64,000 nt of DNA from Hippophae tibetana (taxonomy: Eukaryota; Streptophyta; Magnoliopsida; Rosales; Elaeagnaceae). Shown here piece by piece: positions 10,513-23,900 of this stretch; position 1 is the stretch's first letter, and the number at the start of each line of letters is the position of its first letter. A program made the position numbers and the translations under genes. The notes beneath the pieces were generated by a model, which was given only the letters and a program-made list of their open reading frames with translations, did not search any database and had not been told where the DNA came from. The DNA lies in the NCBI GenBank assembly GCA_037013495.1, contig CM072811.1, positions 22,318,159 to 22,382,158 on the forward strand, in the 5' to 3' direction.

Positions 10513-13500
10513 TTTTTATGTTCTCCTAAAAGAGACAACAAACCTCAATGCCAAATCTATAAATGTTTGGGGCATACTATTACTAAATGTTATTTCAGAT
10601 ACTTTCCATCTAATAGTGCCAGGCCAGGACTTGTTCCATCTTATAGGCCATAAGCACATTTCTCTAATATGTAAGGTTATGAATATTCATTAGCATAACC
10701 AATACCACCTCCCAACTTTCAACCATTTTCACCTCAATTTTAGTCACCACCACCATTTAAATCTCACTTTCTATTTCCATATTCTACCTCACAACAACCA
10801 CAGCCCTACCTTACACCCTATTAGTTCTCTTAATAACCTTGCTCACATTTACTACCTTTAACTTACTCTTCATCTTAACCACCAAACTCCATACCCTCTT
10901 CAAGTTCCATGGTTTTGATTTCTCAAACACCTTCACAACTAGCACGTCCTAACATACCAATTGATAATGTCTAGTTTATGGATACAAGTGTGTGACCATC
11001 TCAATTCCAAAAAGCCAATCTGAATTATTCCATTCCCTACACTAGGCAGGGGCATGTTATGCTAGGTAATAGCCACTTTGTTCCAATAGCTCACATTGGT
11101 TCTCTTTATTTTTTTTAACTAAAATTGGTGACCTTGTTTTCAGTGATTTACTTCATGTTCCTTAATTGATAAAATCTCATATCAGTTAGGAAATTATGTT
11201 CAGATAACCATGTTTCTGTTGAATTTTTTCAAACTTTTTTCTATTAAGGGTTTGGACAATAGGATGTCAATACTAGCAAAGGGAATTGAACATGGTTTGT
11301 ACAAGCTTCCATCCACCCTTAACTTATCTTTGTCACTACATCCATACAGCTATACCAATATAGTGAATAATAAAATAGGTGTTGAAGGATCTGTTTGGCA
11401 TGTTAGATTGAGTCATCTCTATCAAATATTGTTGGATATAGTAGTAAAAGGTATTAATCAACATATTATTAATGGTTCATATTATACTATGTGCAACTCT
11501 TGTCAAATGGGTAAGTCACATAAGTTATCCTTACGAAATATTCAAGTTAGATCCTCTAAACCATTTGAGATTGTTCATATGGATATATGGGGACCTTAAC
11601 CTATTCCTAGTCTAAATGGAATGAAATATTTTGTGTTTTTTGTTGATGAATTTTCTCGATACCAATGGATGTATGTCATGCATAATAAGAGTTCAATTGC
11701 TTATATTTTTCATCATTTTGATGCCGTAGTATATAGGAAGTTTAATACAAAAATAATGTAGCTTCAAAGTGATGGAAGAACTAAATGCAAAACCTTAATG
11801 CCTTTCTTATTTTCTAGAGGATTTTTGAGAAGAGTGTCGTGCTCTTATAATCCTTCACAAAATAGGGTTGTAGAGAGAAACAAATATATCATGTTTTGGA
11901 GATTGGATTATCAATCGTTGTGAGAGTTAATTTTCCTCTGAAATACTGGGAATATTATTTTCTTAATTCTATGTTTTTAATAAAAACTTACTATCTAAGA
12001 GATTAGATTTCAAATCATCTTATCAACTCTATTTTAATTCCATTCATGACTAATCTTCTTTAAGAGTGATAGGTTACCTATGTTTCTTGTATGTCAGAAA
12101 TTACAAGGATCATAAACTTGAACCAAGATCAGTTCGTAGTGTTTTTCTTGGCTATCCTCCTTGGTACAAAGGATATTGGTATCTAGATCTTGTTTCTCAA
12201 AAGCATTACATCACAATTCATGTTAAATCTAATGAAAAAAATGCCTACTCTTAAATATGCCTTCTAGTTCTCCTAGTTTAGTTAATTATGAACCAATTAG
12301 TTTTAATTCTTGCTTTGTATAATTACCTAGCACTTCTACACTTCCTAGAATAGTTTACACAATACCTATACATTACATGCTCATATAGTACCTTTAATGG
12401 AAAAAATTATCTCTTTCTTCCTTCCTATAAGTCTAGCTATGTCTAATACACTACAATCTGAATCCTCATTGTCCGTCGAGCCTAATGTTGTCTCTTTGCC
12501 CACTTCTATACATTATGTATTAGTTCACTTCTTTTGCCAATAAGTCCTATCACCATCACTACTAATCAATCTTTTTCACCCATTTCTCTTACTTAACTTA
12601 GTTTTTTTATTATAGATAATACACCATTAGAGTCCTATATTTTTCCTAGTTTCTAAATGCTTATAGACACAGATGGTATAAATTTGTTTGTTGAATTACA
12701 ATGTGAACTAGCTGGACCTCATTCATTAGGAAATGTCCACCCTATGATGACAAGATCAAAGCATGGCATTGTCAAAACTAAAGATTTTTTGGTTGATGTC
12801 ATACTATCTAAGCTAGTTATAGTGGTTAAAGCACTAAGTATACCAAAATGGAACAAGTTTATGCCATTGGAATATAATGCCTTGGTTAGAAAAAACCTTG
12901 AAACTAGTACCTAGCCCAAGGAAAAAAAAGCAATTGGGAATAAATGGGTTCACAAAACTAAGCTCCAAGCTGGAGGATTGTTAGATAAATATAAATCAAG
13001 AGTTTTTGCAAAAGTTATGATCATATCAAAGGATTGAACTATATTGAGACCTTTAGCCCAATAGTCAAAACCACTATAACATGACTCACATTGGCCTTAT
13101 CAAAAGAATGGCTATAAGACAACTTGATATTAGCAATGCATACTTAAATGGTGATTTAGAGGAAGAGATTTATATGACTCAACCAAAAGGGTTTGAAAAT
13201 CATGTCTATCCTCATCATGTTTGTAAGTTAACAAAAGCCATTTATGGACTAAAGTAGCTCTTAGAGTATGGCTAATGAAATTGAGAAAATGTTTACATGA
13301 TATAAATTTCAATCTTCCAACTCAGATGCTAGTATGCATACTTATAATAAAAAATGATAAGATCATTTTCCTTATGTACATTGATGATATAATAGTAATA
13401 GGAGATAATAAGGTTTTCATCGAAGAAATCGTTGATAAACTTAACAAGAGTTTTGCACTCAAGGATTTGGGAAGTTTATCTTATTTTCTAGGTATTGAAG

Positions 13501-14334
13501 TCACTTGAATACCTATTAGTTTGAAAATCAGTCAAAAGAAATATATTACACAATTGCTTGAAATAGTGGAATTACTAGATGAAAAACATTCCATAACTCC
13601 CGTACTAGTTGGGAAAATACTAGCTAAGAATGACGGTGAGTAGTTACATGATGCCACTTTATATAGAACTATTAATTGTGCTTTACAATATAGAACACAC
13701 AAGGCCAAACATATCATATTTTGTTAACAAACTTTGCTAGTATCTTCACTATCCTACCATAGGCCAATGGAGTGCAACAAATTGCCTTTTGAGGTATCTT
13801 TGTGGTACAAAAAATTATGGACTAATGCTTCATAAAGCTAATAGTTTAGAGCTCCCTAGTTATACAAACTTTGATTGGGTAACATTTGGGAATGATCGAA
13901 GAAGCATAGGTAGTCATTGTATCTTCCTTGGTCATTACCATATCTCTTGGAAATTAGGAAAGCAAAAAGTAATCTAGATCATCTACAAAATGTGAGTTTA
14001 TATAAGGCTTAGCCTTGACAATAATAGAGGTCTTATGGATTCAAAAATCGTTGAGAGAATTGCATATTCAACTACCACAATCATCAACATTTTCTATGAC
14101 AATATCAACATAAGTTGCCTTACTCAAAATCCCATTCTACATTGAAGAACCAAATATGTAGATATTAACTTCCATTTCATAAGCAAAAGAGTGTTATATG
14201 GAGAATTGTTTGTCAAGTACACACCTACCTAAGAAAAACCTAAAATGCAATGATAAAACCCATTAGCACCTTACCTTTTGAGGAATTGAAAACTAAGCCT
14301 ATAATCTTACTAATAACATGAGCTTAAGGGAGAA

Positions 14335-14732
14335 TGCTAAGCTGTAAAAGAGAAAAACATGTGTGTTAAGCTCAAATGATTACTTACAAAAGGAGTAAGT
14401 GCATATGTTTGTATGTGTATGAATAGATTGATATTAGAGTATGTGTATGTGTGATGGTACTTTGTGCTCAACATAATGGTGTCAGAGAGATGCCATATTA
14501 TTCCTATTCTTTAATTGATTTTTTTCTTTAGTACTATTGGATCATTTTGTACCGTATGTAAATCAAAATCATGTGTATATAAACATCATAATATCAATAC
14601 AGTGAATTAGCTTCTTCCAGAATAATTATGATTGTCATCTTTTCTTCTTTGCATTGGTTTCTTAAGTTCAATCTTCCAGAATAATTATGATTGTCATCTT
14701 TTCTTCTTTGCATTGGTTTCTTAAGTTCAACA
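14335..14732 (+). repeat. 3' LTR of Copia A
   Basis: It begins TGCTAAG directly after the purine tract and ends TTCAACA. The last 118 bp are a perfect two-copy tandem repeat. Confidence 0.6.
14613..14730. repeat. 59-bp perfect tandem duplication
   Basis: Two identical 59-bp copies (14613-14671 and 14672-14730), beginning tcttccagaataatt, lie at the very end of the Copia A LTR. Perfect identity in an otherwise eroded element suggests a recent slippage or replication event. Confidence 0.95.
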
Positions 14733-14919
14733 AACTCATATGTGTGAGTTCTATCATATAAAAATGATTGAAATAAACATCAAAAATCATATTTTTATAT
14801 TACGGTAAAGAAAAATTAAGAATTTTAGTTACAAATTTACCTTTAGATCAAACAAATTGTACACTTTAATACCTAACTTTGTTCCTTTAAACACAAATTG
14901 GTACTAAGGGTCCCACAAT

Positions 14920-15382
14920 TGTTGAGAAAATTAGTAAACTCCCATTACAATATTTATGAAAAAAACAATAAATAAAGTAGAGCAAAAATAAGGAAATAAG
15001 ACATATAGATTTTTACGTGGTTCACTCAAAAAATTTAAGTTGGTACTCTATAGAGCTATTGTAGCTCTTTTTCACTATGAAATATAATAATAGAGAATTT
15101 AATACAATACTCAACTCATAACCCCAAAGCCCAATACACCCAAATAAATATTTCTCTCTTTCCTCACTCAATAGCATATATAATTTTTATTTATTAGGAA
15201 CAACACAATTTCCTCACACCTTGCTCTATTTATAGATGCTAAAAAAATACTATTTAAAGAGATAAGATGCAATTACCATCATCTACCTCTATTCTTTTTC
15301 TTTATGGGTGCAGTATAAATTAGAATTGGGGAAGGGGGGCTAATTTCCTCTTGCTTCCAAAGGTTTGGCATCGTTCTTGACA
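14920..15382 (-). repeat. 3' LTR of Copia B
   Basis: Read on the minus strand it starts TGTCAAG next to the purine tract and ends CTCAACA, about 463 bp. It contains a tttttacgtggttcac segment of a kind often seen in plant Copia LTRs. Confidence 0.65.
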
Positions 15383-17100
15383 GTCTCCCATTTGGAGACT
15401 GATTCTAATCATGTCTCCACACACGATTGTTGCATCATCTCTTTCCTATGTTTGTTACGTCTGTAGGCTAACTAAAGTTGGGCAATGGTTTATGTATTTG
15501 TAAGTATGTATATAGGGTTCTCATTTTCCTATATCTCCTGGAGTTAACAAAACATATTCTTCTAGAAGCGACCTAATGAAGTGATACCGTAGATGTTTAT
15601 GCTTTGTTATAGAATGAAAAGATAGATTTTTTGCTAGATGGATGACACTCTAACTATCCTAATATAATACATTGCATTCTTATTTCTTGCCTAATTCTTC
15701 AAAGAAACCTTGCAACCAAATCATCTCTTTGATGGCTTCCGTTATTGTAGCATATTCAACTTTAGTCATGGAGAAAGCAATTATCTTCTACGATTAAAAA
15801 ACCTAACTCACTATTGTACCACCAAGAATATAAACATACCCAATAGTGCTCTTTTTATTATCAACATTACCAGCTAGATCAACATCCACAAAGCGTTCAA
15901 AGGAAATATCACTACTTTTAAAGCAAAATTCCATATTTGTGGTACCTTGCAGATATATAATAATTCACTTAAAAACCTCCTAATGTGCTTTGCATTGATT
16001 GTTTATGTACCTACTCAATACTCACTACTCCCATTGTATGTGAAATATCCAATTTGGTACAAATCATGGCATATATCAAACTTCCAATAGCTAAAACATA
16101 TAGAACACTTTCCATATGAGCACATTCTTCGACATTTTTTGGTGACTTCACCTTGGAAAGTTTGAATTGAACACATAAGGGAATGCTCACTGATTTTGCA
16201 TCCTTCATATTGAACCCATTGAGGCACCTTGTTGATATACTCTACCTATGATAGCATCAAAGTTCCTTGTTGATTCTCATTTCATGAATCTAATTTGCAG
16301 CACCCAAATTTTTCATTGCAAAATGTTCTGAAAATTGTTACTTCACATTATTTATCACTTGCTTATTTAATCCAGTAATCAACATGTCATATACATACAA
16401 GAGTAAAATAATATAACTATTGTCAAACTTCTTTACCTAGCAACAATGATCTGCATGGCATCTGGTTAAGCCATGGTTGCTCATAAAAGCATAAAACATT
16501 TTATATCACTATCTCATAGCTTACCGTAGACCATATAAGCTTCTTTTCAACTTGCACACCAAGTTCTCTTTGCCTATTATCTCAAAATCTTACAGGAGCT
16601 CCATATATATATCTTCCTCCAAATCACCATGAAAGAATGCATTCATTACATCTAACTATTCAAGATGTAAATTTTTCGTAGCTACCAACTTCAATGCCAA
16701 CTTGATTATTTTCAACCTCACTACTAAAGAGAAAATGTTAGTATATTTGATTCATGATTTCTACTAAAAACCTAAAATAAACAATCTATCATTATATCGT
16801 TTATTCTAGTTATGCTCCCTTTTAACTTTGAAAACCCATTTTTTGTAGAAAACTTTCTTTCTTTTGGTAATTTAACAAGTTCTTATGTTTGATTTAACAT
16901 GAGTAACTCCATCCCATCTTTGATTGCAGACTCTTATTTCACTGAATCCTTCATTTGTATTGCTTTATCATAATCATCTAGTTCTCTGTTGTTAGTCAAC
17001 GACAAGAAATTTTAGAAGGAAGAATAACGTTGTCTTGGTTTGTGTGATTTGGTGGTGACTCACAGTGTAGATGTGCATGACTCATCTTGTTGTGCAACTC
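14920..17100 (-). mobile_element. Copia LTR retrotransposon B (fossil, partial)
   Basis: The 3' part of a Copia element on the minus strand. RNase H remnants lie at about 15620-15850. A reverse transcriptase/RNase H linker is at 16011-16208 (FKLSKVKSPK, LDISHTMGVVS). Earlier reverse-transcriptase remnants reach about 17000. A purine tract (aaatgggagac) precedes an LTR at 14920-15382. The PVSTPLASHFKLSK-type linker places it near Tork/TNT1-like Copia elements, as does element J. It is broken with many breaks and its 5' end was not found. Confidence 0.75.
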
Positions 17101-17379
17101 GTAATATGCATATTATACTATCTATTTTTATCACTCTATTTTTTAAGAGATTTTTCAACATATTATTTTTAGAGAGTAAAACTATGTACAAATTGTAAAT
17201 TTTTGTAGGAATTTAGTGACAAAAATTTGAACACTACTCTAATTTACTTAGACACAAATTAAGTAAATTACATACATATATAAATAAAAAAATAAATTAA
17301 AGGAAATAATTAATATGAAAATACATAACTAAATAAGCAAAATAAAGGCATATTGTTTAGTGGACATAAAGAAGAAAAA

Positions 17380-17965
17380 AAATAAATTAGGTAAGAAAAT
17401 AAGCATATGATTTAAATTATTTTGATAAATTTATGTTGTATGACTTAGATTTATTAGTTGTTTCTATAAAATACTTCTAATTAACAATATAATAATCAAG
17501 TTAAAAAAATCAGAAATAAAAGTTTAAGAGTCTGTATTTTTGAAAAATTATTCTTATTGTTCTTGGTTTTGAGAATTTTAATCCATAATATTCCAACAAA
17601 GTGATATCAGAGTTATAATTAGAAATATAAATATACACTATTATATATGAAATCAAAGCTCTCGACGAAACAAATTCGACGTCATGAGAATAATCCCGAT
17701 CGGAGTTCAAACACGCCACCACGTGTAGTCGAAAAGTTCTGCCTGAAAGTGAATAAACTCACTGAGTTAGAACCGAGTTGAAACTAAGTACAACCAAGTT
17801 AATGGAGCCGGCAGAGCCATTTGACCGAGCCATACTAGACTGTTGACCAAGTGTTGACCGTTGACCAAAATAATTGACTATTAACTATTGACCAAAGGGT
17901 TGATTTTGGCACGCAAAATAATTGACTTTGACTATTGATTATTGACTGTTGACTGTTGACATATT
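17380..17965 (+). mobile_element. 5' LTR end and leader of Copia family K (fragment)
   Basis: It aligns by eye with 61610-62090. Both have a TATA-bearing LTR end, ccataatattccaa, then a primer-binding site. Here the site is TGATATCAGAGT at 17602-17613, two bases away from the initiator-Met tRNA complement TGGTATCAGAGC. The LTR ends at about 17598. A leader rich in TTGAC follows. No coding part remains. Confidence 0.65.
17820..17962 (+). promoter_or_regulatory. TTGAC (W-box core) cluster in the element leader
   Basis: Eleven TTGAC cores occur in about 140 bp, several as TTGACC or TTGACT, the W-box core bound by WRKY factors. A sparser version is present in the related leader at 61950-62070. 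They may be only a degenerate tandem repeat. Regulatory function is inferred. Confidence 0.35.
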
Positions 17966-17999
17966 AATAGAATGTATATCCAAAAAATAGAGGCACGCA

Positions 18000-19210
18000 A
18001 AAAAATTTTGGTTCTTAAGTATTGTAGGACTGAAGCTTCCTTATATAAGTTTGCTTCCAACCAATTACTAAGAATAGACACCCTCGGGCCATCATTAAAC
18101 AAAAACACCTTAAGACTTTAAGAGCATATATCTTCATTCTCAAATATTTTTCAACTATAAATTTTCCATTGTCTGAGAAATCTATATCAGTGGCAGAACC
18201 TAACAAACCACCCAAAGTTAAGGCATTTTCTAGGAGCATACTGATAGAACCAAGACCATGAATTTGAATCTAGAACACTGTTGAAGAAAAAATCAATTTC
18301 AACTAGAGGAGTAGTAAAATATCATTTTTTTTAATAATCATTAAATGACCTTTAACAATATTCCAAACCGAAAACCAAGGAAACAATAACCACGACTATG
18401 CCATACTGGTAACAGGGTCATCTGATAACACCATGAAAAAAGAAAAAGACCTAAAAAATAATGTCAGTATCAAAATAAATAAAAAAAATAACCGAGTGAA
18501 GCAGCCCAGTCCTAAGGAAAGCAAACCAACATATTGAAGAAAAAAATTATATTGAAAAATAGGAAATTTACCCAAAAAGCATAATCATTCTCACGAATCC
18601 GAATACAGTGAAGAAGAACATAAGTGGCATCCTCTTGTCTCATCCACTTCTTTTGAGCCTTGAGCAATCTGAGAAACGTCTTGGGCTTATGAGAGGGCAA
18701 TTGCTTACACAACGCTCACTTTCAACAACATTATTGAAAAAAGTACTGCGGAAGGAAACCACGGGAAATCTTGGTGGTTTAGTGGGATACAGAATGGCTA
18801 CAGATTCAATGATTAATTATTCATTCTATTGATTAATAATGAAAAATAAAATGCAATAGCAAAAGCTGATAGGAAAAATCAGAAACCCTAAATTGAAAAT
18901 TGAGAAGAGTGACAAACCCAAATCAGAATACAGTCTGAGCTGAGAAACCAGCTACCCGAGCGAGCGGCCAACAAGGGGAGGTGAGCGACAGCTCAGGGGA
19001 AGAGGAAGAAGATATAGATCGCGTACCTCACGCTGGGGAAGAGGAAAGGGGAAAAGGAAAAAATAAAAGAAAAAAGTGAGTCGCGCTGGGGAAGAAGAAA
19101 GGGGAAAAGGAAAAAATAAAAGAAAAAAGAGAATGAAATTAAAGCAGCTGGCCGGTCGGGAAATTAAAGGGAAAAAGATAGAGGGAAAAGCTGAGAAAAG
19201 TAAAAAAGAA
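18000..19210 (-). pseudogene. Decayed 5' end of an unrecognised host gene
   Basis: On the minus strand, a CT-rich leader (19210 to about 18950) is followed by a telo-box (AAACCCTAA on the plus strand at 18883-18891), a motif typical of plant leaders. A Ser/Arg-rich open stretch then encodes ILYPTKPPRFPVVSFRSTFF at about 18800-18730, which resembles an organelle-targeting N-terminus. A further open segment ([18 protein letters not shown]) ends at a GTAAAT donor-like site near 18570. Another exon-like open stretch is at 18015-18239. No ATG opens the first stretch in frame and the segments lie in different frames, so the gene looks broken. I do not recognise the product. Confidence 0.25.
19031..19131. 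repeat. 53-bp tandem duplication, purine-rich
   Basis: Two near-identical copies of a 53-bp unit starting cgctggggaag (19031-19083 and 19084-19131), within the CT-rich leader-like region described above. Confidence 0.9.
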
Positions 19211-19336
19211 AAAAAAAGAGTAAAAAAATTTGATATTTGTGGTAAAATATAAAAAATTTATGGAATATGTTTATGGTTTTGATTTTTAAATAATTAATAT
19301 TAAAATTTTAGTATAAAAATTAAAACTAAATTTTTG

Positions 19337-19339
<3 letters not shown>

Positions 19340-19399
<60 letters not shown>
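19340..19399. repeat. AT microsatellite (about 60 bp)
   Basis: An uninterrupted (TA)n run. Confidence 0.95.
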
Positions 19400-19405
<6 letters not shown>

Positions 19406-20717
19406 AGTGAATATCACAACAATATAAATTTCATTTAAATATGTACAATATTTTAAAGTTTCAAGTTTCAAGTTTCAACAACGAATAAGGTCGAGTCAGA
19501 TCATCATCAAATTGTGACAAATTAAAGTGAAGATGACTAATGGTTGGTTGATTTGTGGAAAGGTAGTTGTAAGCTTGCCAACTTGGTACTCATCAATCTA
19601 TGCAAGGTAAGCTGTGTACCCAACTCGATATTCAAAGTTGATAGACAGGTAAGCACCATTTTCGAACAAGAAAATTAATGGTAGTTTATGATATTTATTA
19701 GTGTGTTATTAACAATTTTCTTTAAATGAATGTTTTTACTTTTAATTTCCATTAATGTTATATAGAAATATGTTCAAAAATATTATATATAACTGTTGAA
19801 ACTTTAATTATTTTAATTTCATAAATTAAATATATTAATTAATTATCCTTCATAAAATTGATATACTTTAATCATTTTATATATAGTTACATTTTTGTAC
19901 ATTTTAGTTATTTTTTTGTTAATAAAAATATCTCAAAAATTAAAAAAAATTAGAAGATAAAATTATTAAAATGATCAAAATATATATAAATTTAAAAATA
20001 AGGTGATTAAAATACATTAATTTAAAATTAAAATTATTAGTGTATTTAATTTATAAAAATAAAAGTGACCAAAGTATAAGTTTTGTCTAATTGTAAGCCT
20101 ATTTCATAGGTTGGAAAGTCTAATGGTTCATTTATTCAAATAATATGTATCATTTTGTCCTTAAGTTTCTTTACCAATAAACAAGATGTTTTAAATTCCT
20201 TTCGATTATGAAAAGGTTATTAAACAAAGATAAATAAAAGGTTAATTTTGTTATTATCTAATACATTTTTCATAAATACAAAAATTTAAAGTATATTTTC
20301 ACAAAAAACTTAAAAATATATTTTATAAACAAAATAAATAATCATCACAACATTTTTCCTATTTCACGTGTGTTGAAGCATGTAACTTAGTTTGATCAAG
20401 CTATCTTAAATCCCATAAGATGGTCAATATGATAATGGAATTTTGAGGCTCATCTCATTGACTTCTCGACTTAAATAACTATATATTTGATTTCTTTTAT
20501 TAATTTATTCAAATAATTAAAAAAGTTATCACAAAACTCATAACTTTATATAATCATATCAACAATGTAATATAAATATCCAAACACTTGTCATATAATT
20601 TTAATAAAAAACTTATTATATAATTTCAATATATTAAGAATAAAACTACATCTTACACCAACTACTAACAACAATTATTACCGACATAGTTTTGACAATT
20701 GTTTCCAATGATCTTGT
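19400..20717. other. AT-rich interval, no gene recognised
   Basis: I see no coding sequence or element ends. It forms the left flank of the young Copia insertion. Confidence 0.5.
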
Positions 20718-20904
20718 AATTGAATTCACTTAATGTATTTACAAGGTACCTAATACTGAAGTTCAATACATGTATAAATATAGAATAAAAGGAATCTGCT
20801 TTTCTTAAAAGCACTTTTAAGAAAAGATATATTAGTTGCATACAATTAATATACAGCTTATAAAGTATATTAGTTGCATACAACTAATATACCATTTATT
20901 AACA
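20718..20904 (-). repeat. 3' LTR of Copia D
   Basis: A 187-bp LTR that matches 26310-26496 at all but one base. It contains two copies of a short tagttgcatacaa motif. Confidence 0.92.
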
Positions 20905-20911
20905 CTCCCCC
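20905..20911 (-). other. Polypurine tract of Copia D
   Basis: GGGGGAG on the minus strand lies directly between the gag-pol stop codon and the 3' LTR. It is the expected primer site for plus-strand DNA synthesis. Confidence 0.85.
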
Positions 20912-23900
20912 TCAAGTTGGCGCGTAGATATCAATCATGCCCAACTTGCTTAGTGAGCCATATAATGACTTCTTGGAGACTCCTTTGGTAAGTATATCTG
21001 CAAGTTGCTCTTCTGTGGGAACAAAAGGAAAACTAATAAGTTTGGCATCTAACTTCTCTTTTATAAAGTGACGATCAACCTCTACATGCTTAGTGCGATC
21101 ATGTTGTACTGGATTTTGTGATATATCAATGGCTGCCCGATTGTCACAATACATCTGCATAGTATTTTTGAGTTCGAAACCCAAATCTAATAACAAAGTT
21201 CTTATCCACAGCAATTCACAAACCCCATGAGCCATACCTCTATACTCTGCCTCAGCACTAGATCGTGCCACCACTTTCTGCTTCTTACTTTTCCATGTAA
21301 CCAAATTTCCTCCCACAAAGGTGAAATAACCCGATGTTGACTTTCTATCCGTAATACTTCCTGCCCAATCTGCATCTGTGAATCCACAGACTTCAAGAGG
21401 ATTGTTGTGTTTAGAGAACATTACTCCCCTTCCTGGAGCCGATTTCAAATACCTTAAAATTCTCACAACAGCATTCATATGGTTCTCACTTGGATTGTGC
21501 ATGAACTGACTCACCACACTTACTGCATATGCAACATCTGGTCTAGTATGAGCTAAGTAAATCAAACGTCCAACCAATCTCTGATAGCGGGCTCGATCAG
21601 TTGGTATCTGATCTGGATACTCTGCTAAACCATGGTTTTGCTCAATAGGAGTGTCAATAGGTTTGCAATCCAACATACCTGTCTCTGTTAGCAGATCTAT
21701 AATGTACTTCCTTTGACAAAGATATATTCCTTCTCTTCCCCTGGCTACCTCAATTCCTAAGAAGTACTTTAATTCACCTAAGTCCTTCATTTCGAATTCA
21801 GAGGCTAGCTGTCTTTGTAATTTATCCATCTCAATAGTATCATCACCAGTGATTACCATATCATCAACATAAATGATTAGGGCTGTTACCTTCCCTCGTT
21901 GATGTTTGAGAAACAAAGTGTGGTCTGAATTACTCTGTCTGTAACCAACCTTTTGCATGAACTGTGAAAACCTTCCAAACCAGGCTCGAGGGGATTGCTT
22001 GAGGCCATACAAAGACTTCCTCAATTTGCATACAAAATTACCAGGAGAATCAACTACATACCCAGGTGGAAGACTCATGTACACTTCCTCGGCTAATTCT
22101 CCATGAAGAAACGCATTCTTGACATCAAACTGCCGAAGTGGCCAGTTTAGGTTAGCAGCAAGTGAGAGCAGAACCCGAATTGTGTTCATTTTGGCAACAG
22201 GAGCAAAAGTCTCATCGTAATCTACACCATACGTTTGAGTAAACCCTTTTGCTACAAGACGAGCTTTATACCGATTTACGGATCCATCACCATTATGTTT
22301 TATAGTAAACACCCATCGACAACCAACTGCCTTTTTTCCTTGTGGTGGTGACACAAGTTGCCAAGTATCGTTCTTCTTTAATGCATCCATCTCTTCATCC
22401 ATTGCCTTCCTCCATATTGGATCTCCCAACGCATCCTGCACTTTGTTAGGTACTGATACACCAGATATTTGATTCACAAATGATTTGTATGACTTAGATA
22501 ATCTTTTAGTGGACATGAAATTGGCTACTGGGTATTTTGATTTTGCATGAATATTTGGTTCATACCTTTTGGCTGGTTGACCTCGAGTAGACCTATTTGG
22601 TAACACATACTGTCCAATATTAGACACGATGTTATTAGTATCAGTAGGTGTACATACCTCAGATGAGTGACCTTCAGTACCAGGGAGTTGTTGATCAAGG
22701 GTAGGAGTAATGCCTGAGGGTACAGTTCTGTCTTCAATGTCATTTGCTGTAATTGAATTTGATGCTTGAATACTTGAAGCATCTGTTTCTGCAATGACTG
22801 GATTCAATGAATTAGAAGTCTCATCTGGTCTCATTGAAACATCAGTTGGTGACTCACCTAATGCCTCCCCTTCACCATGATACAGTTCTTCGAAATATGT
22901 ATTCTCCCCCTGACGAGCAGTATCAGGTGAGGAAAAATAACTCATGTCCTCAAAGAAGGTAACATCCATAGTAACATAATACTTTCTGGTTGGTGGATGA
23001 AAGCACTTGTACCCTTTTTGATAACTTCCATAACCAACAAACACACATTTAATTGCCCGAGCATCTAATTTAGAACGTTGATTTTTAGGAACATGCACAA
23101 AAACAACACAACCAAAAACTCGAGTAGGAAGATTATGAAAGGATGATAAGGATACGTAAGATGCGAGAATCTGAAATGGGATTTTTCCGTTAAGGACACT
23201 AGACGGGAGACGATTGATGAGATGGGCAGAAGCCTGTACAGCATCACCCCAAAGATATTTTGGCATATAAGCACTAAATAAGAGTGCACGAGCCATATCA
23301 AGTAAATGACGATTTTTTCTTTCAGACACTCCATTTTGTTCCGGTGTTTGCGGACAAGTAGTTTGGTGAATAATCCCATGTGTTTTGAAAAAATTTTGAA
23401 AAACATGATTAACATATTCCCCCCCATTGTCAGAACGGAGGATCCGAATGATGCCATTATATTGTCTCTGAACAAAGGTATGAAAATTTTGAAAAACAGA
23501 AAAAACTTCATCTTTTGTTCTAAGAAGAGAAATCCATGATAACCTTGTACAGTCATCGATAAATGAAACAAAATATCTCATACCCGATATAGTGGGTTCT
23601 TTAGATGGTCCCCAAACATCAGAATGAATTAATTCAAAAGGAATAGTACTTTTATTAGAAATGCTAGAAGAATAAGTAACACGATGGCTCTTGGCCAAAA
23701 CACAAGTCTCACAATGCAACACAGTCTCACTAACACCAATAAATAAAGTAGGCATGGTTTTTTTCATAAGACTAAAAGACGGATGCCCTAAGCGGCGATG
23801 CCACAACCAAATTTCACTTAGCTTATCAGAACTAGAAGTCAATGCAGTGCTTGCCCGTGCTCCTGGTTTCTCCCCTCCGTAGTTCTGATCCAAGCGGAAC

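Larger units (their letters stand above)
8270..14732 (+). mobile_element. Copia LTR retrotransposon A (fossil, interrupted by an insert)
   Basis: Remnants appear in Copia order on the plus strand: a Pro/Gln-rich gag segment (about 8270-8545), a zinc knuckle (CQIYKCLGHTITKCYF, about 10540-10600), GAG-preintegrase and integrase (11210-12250), reverse transcriptase with YIDDI (13130-13510), RNase H (13789-14000) and a 3' LTR. The purine tract aagggagaa sits at 14325-14334, immediately before the LTR. No matching 5' LTR was found. It is heavily broken (well over ten breaks) and old. Confidence 0.8.

Noticed and set aside
23065-23882. Secondary open frames within the Copia polyprotein region
   Set aside because: They overlap the 1458-residue gag-pol frame out of phase and lack any independent signal.
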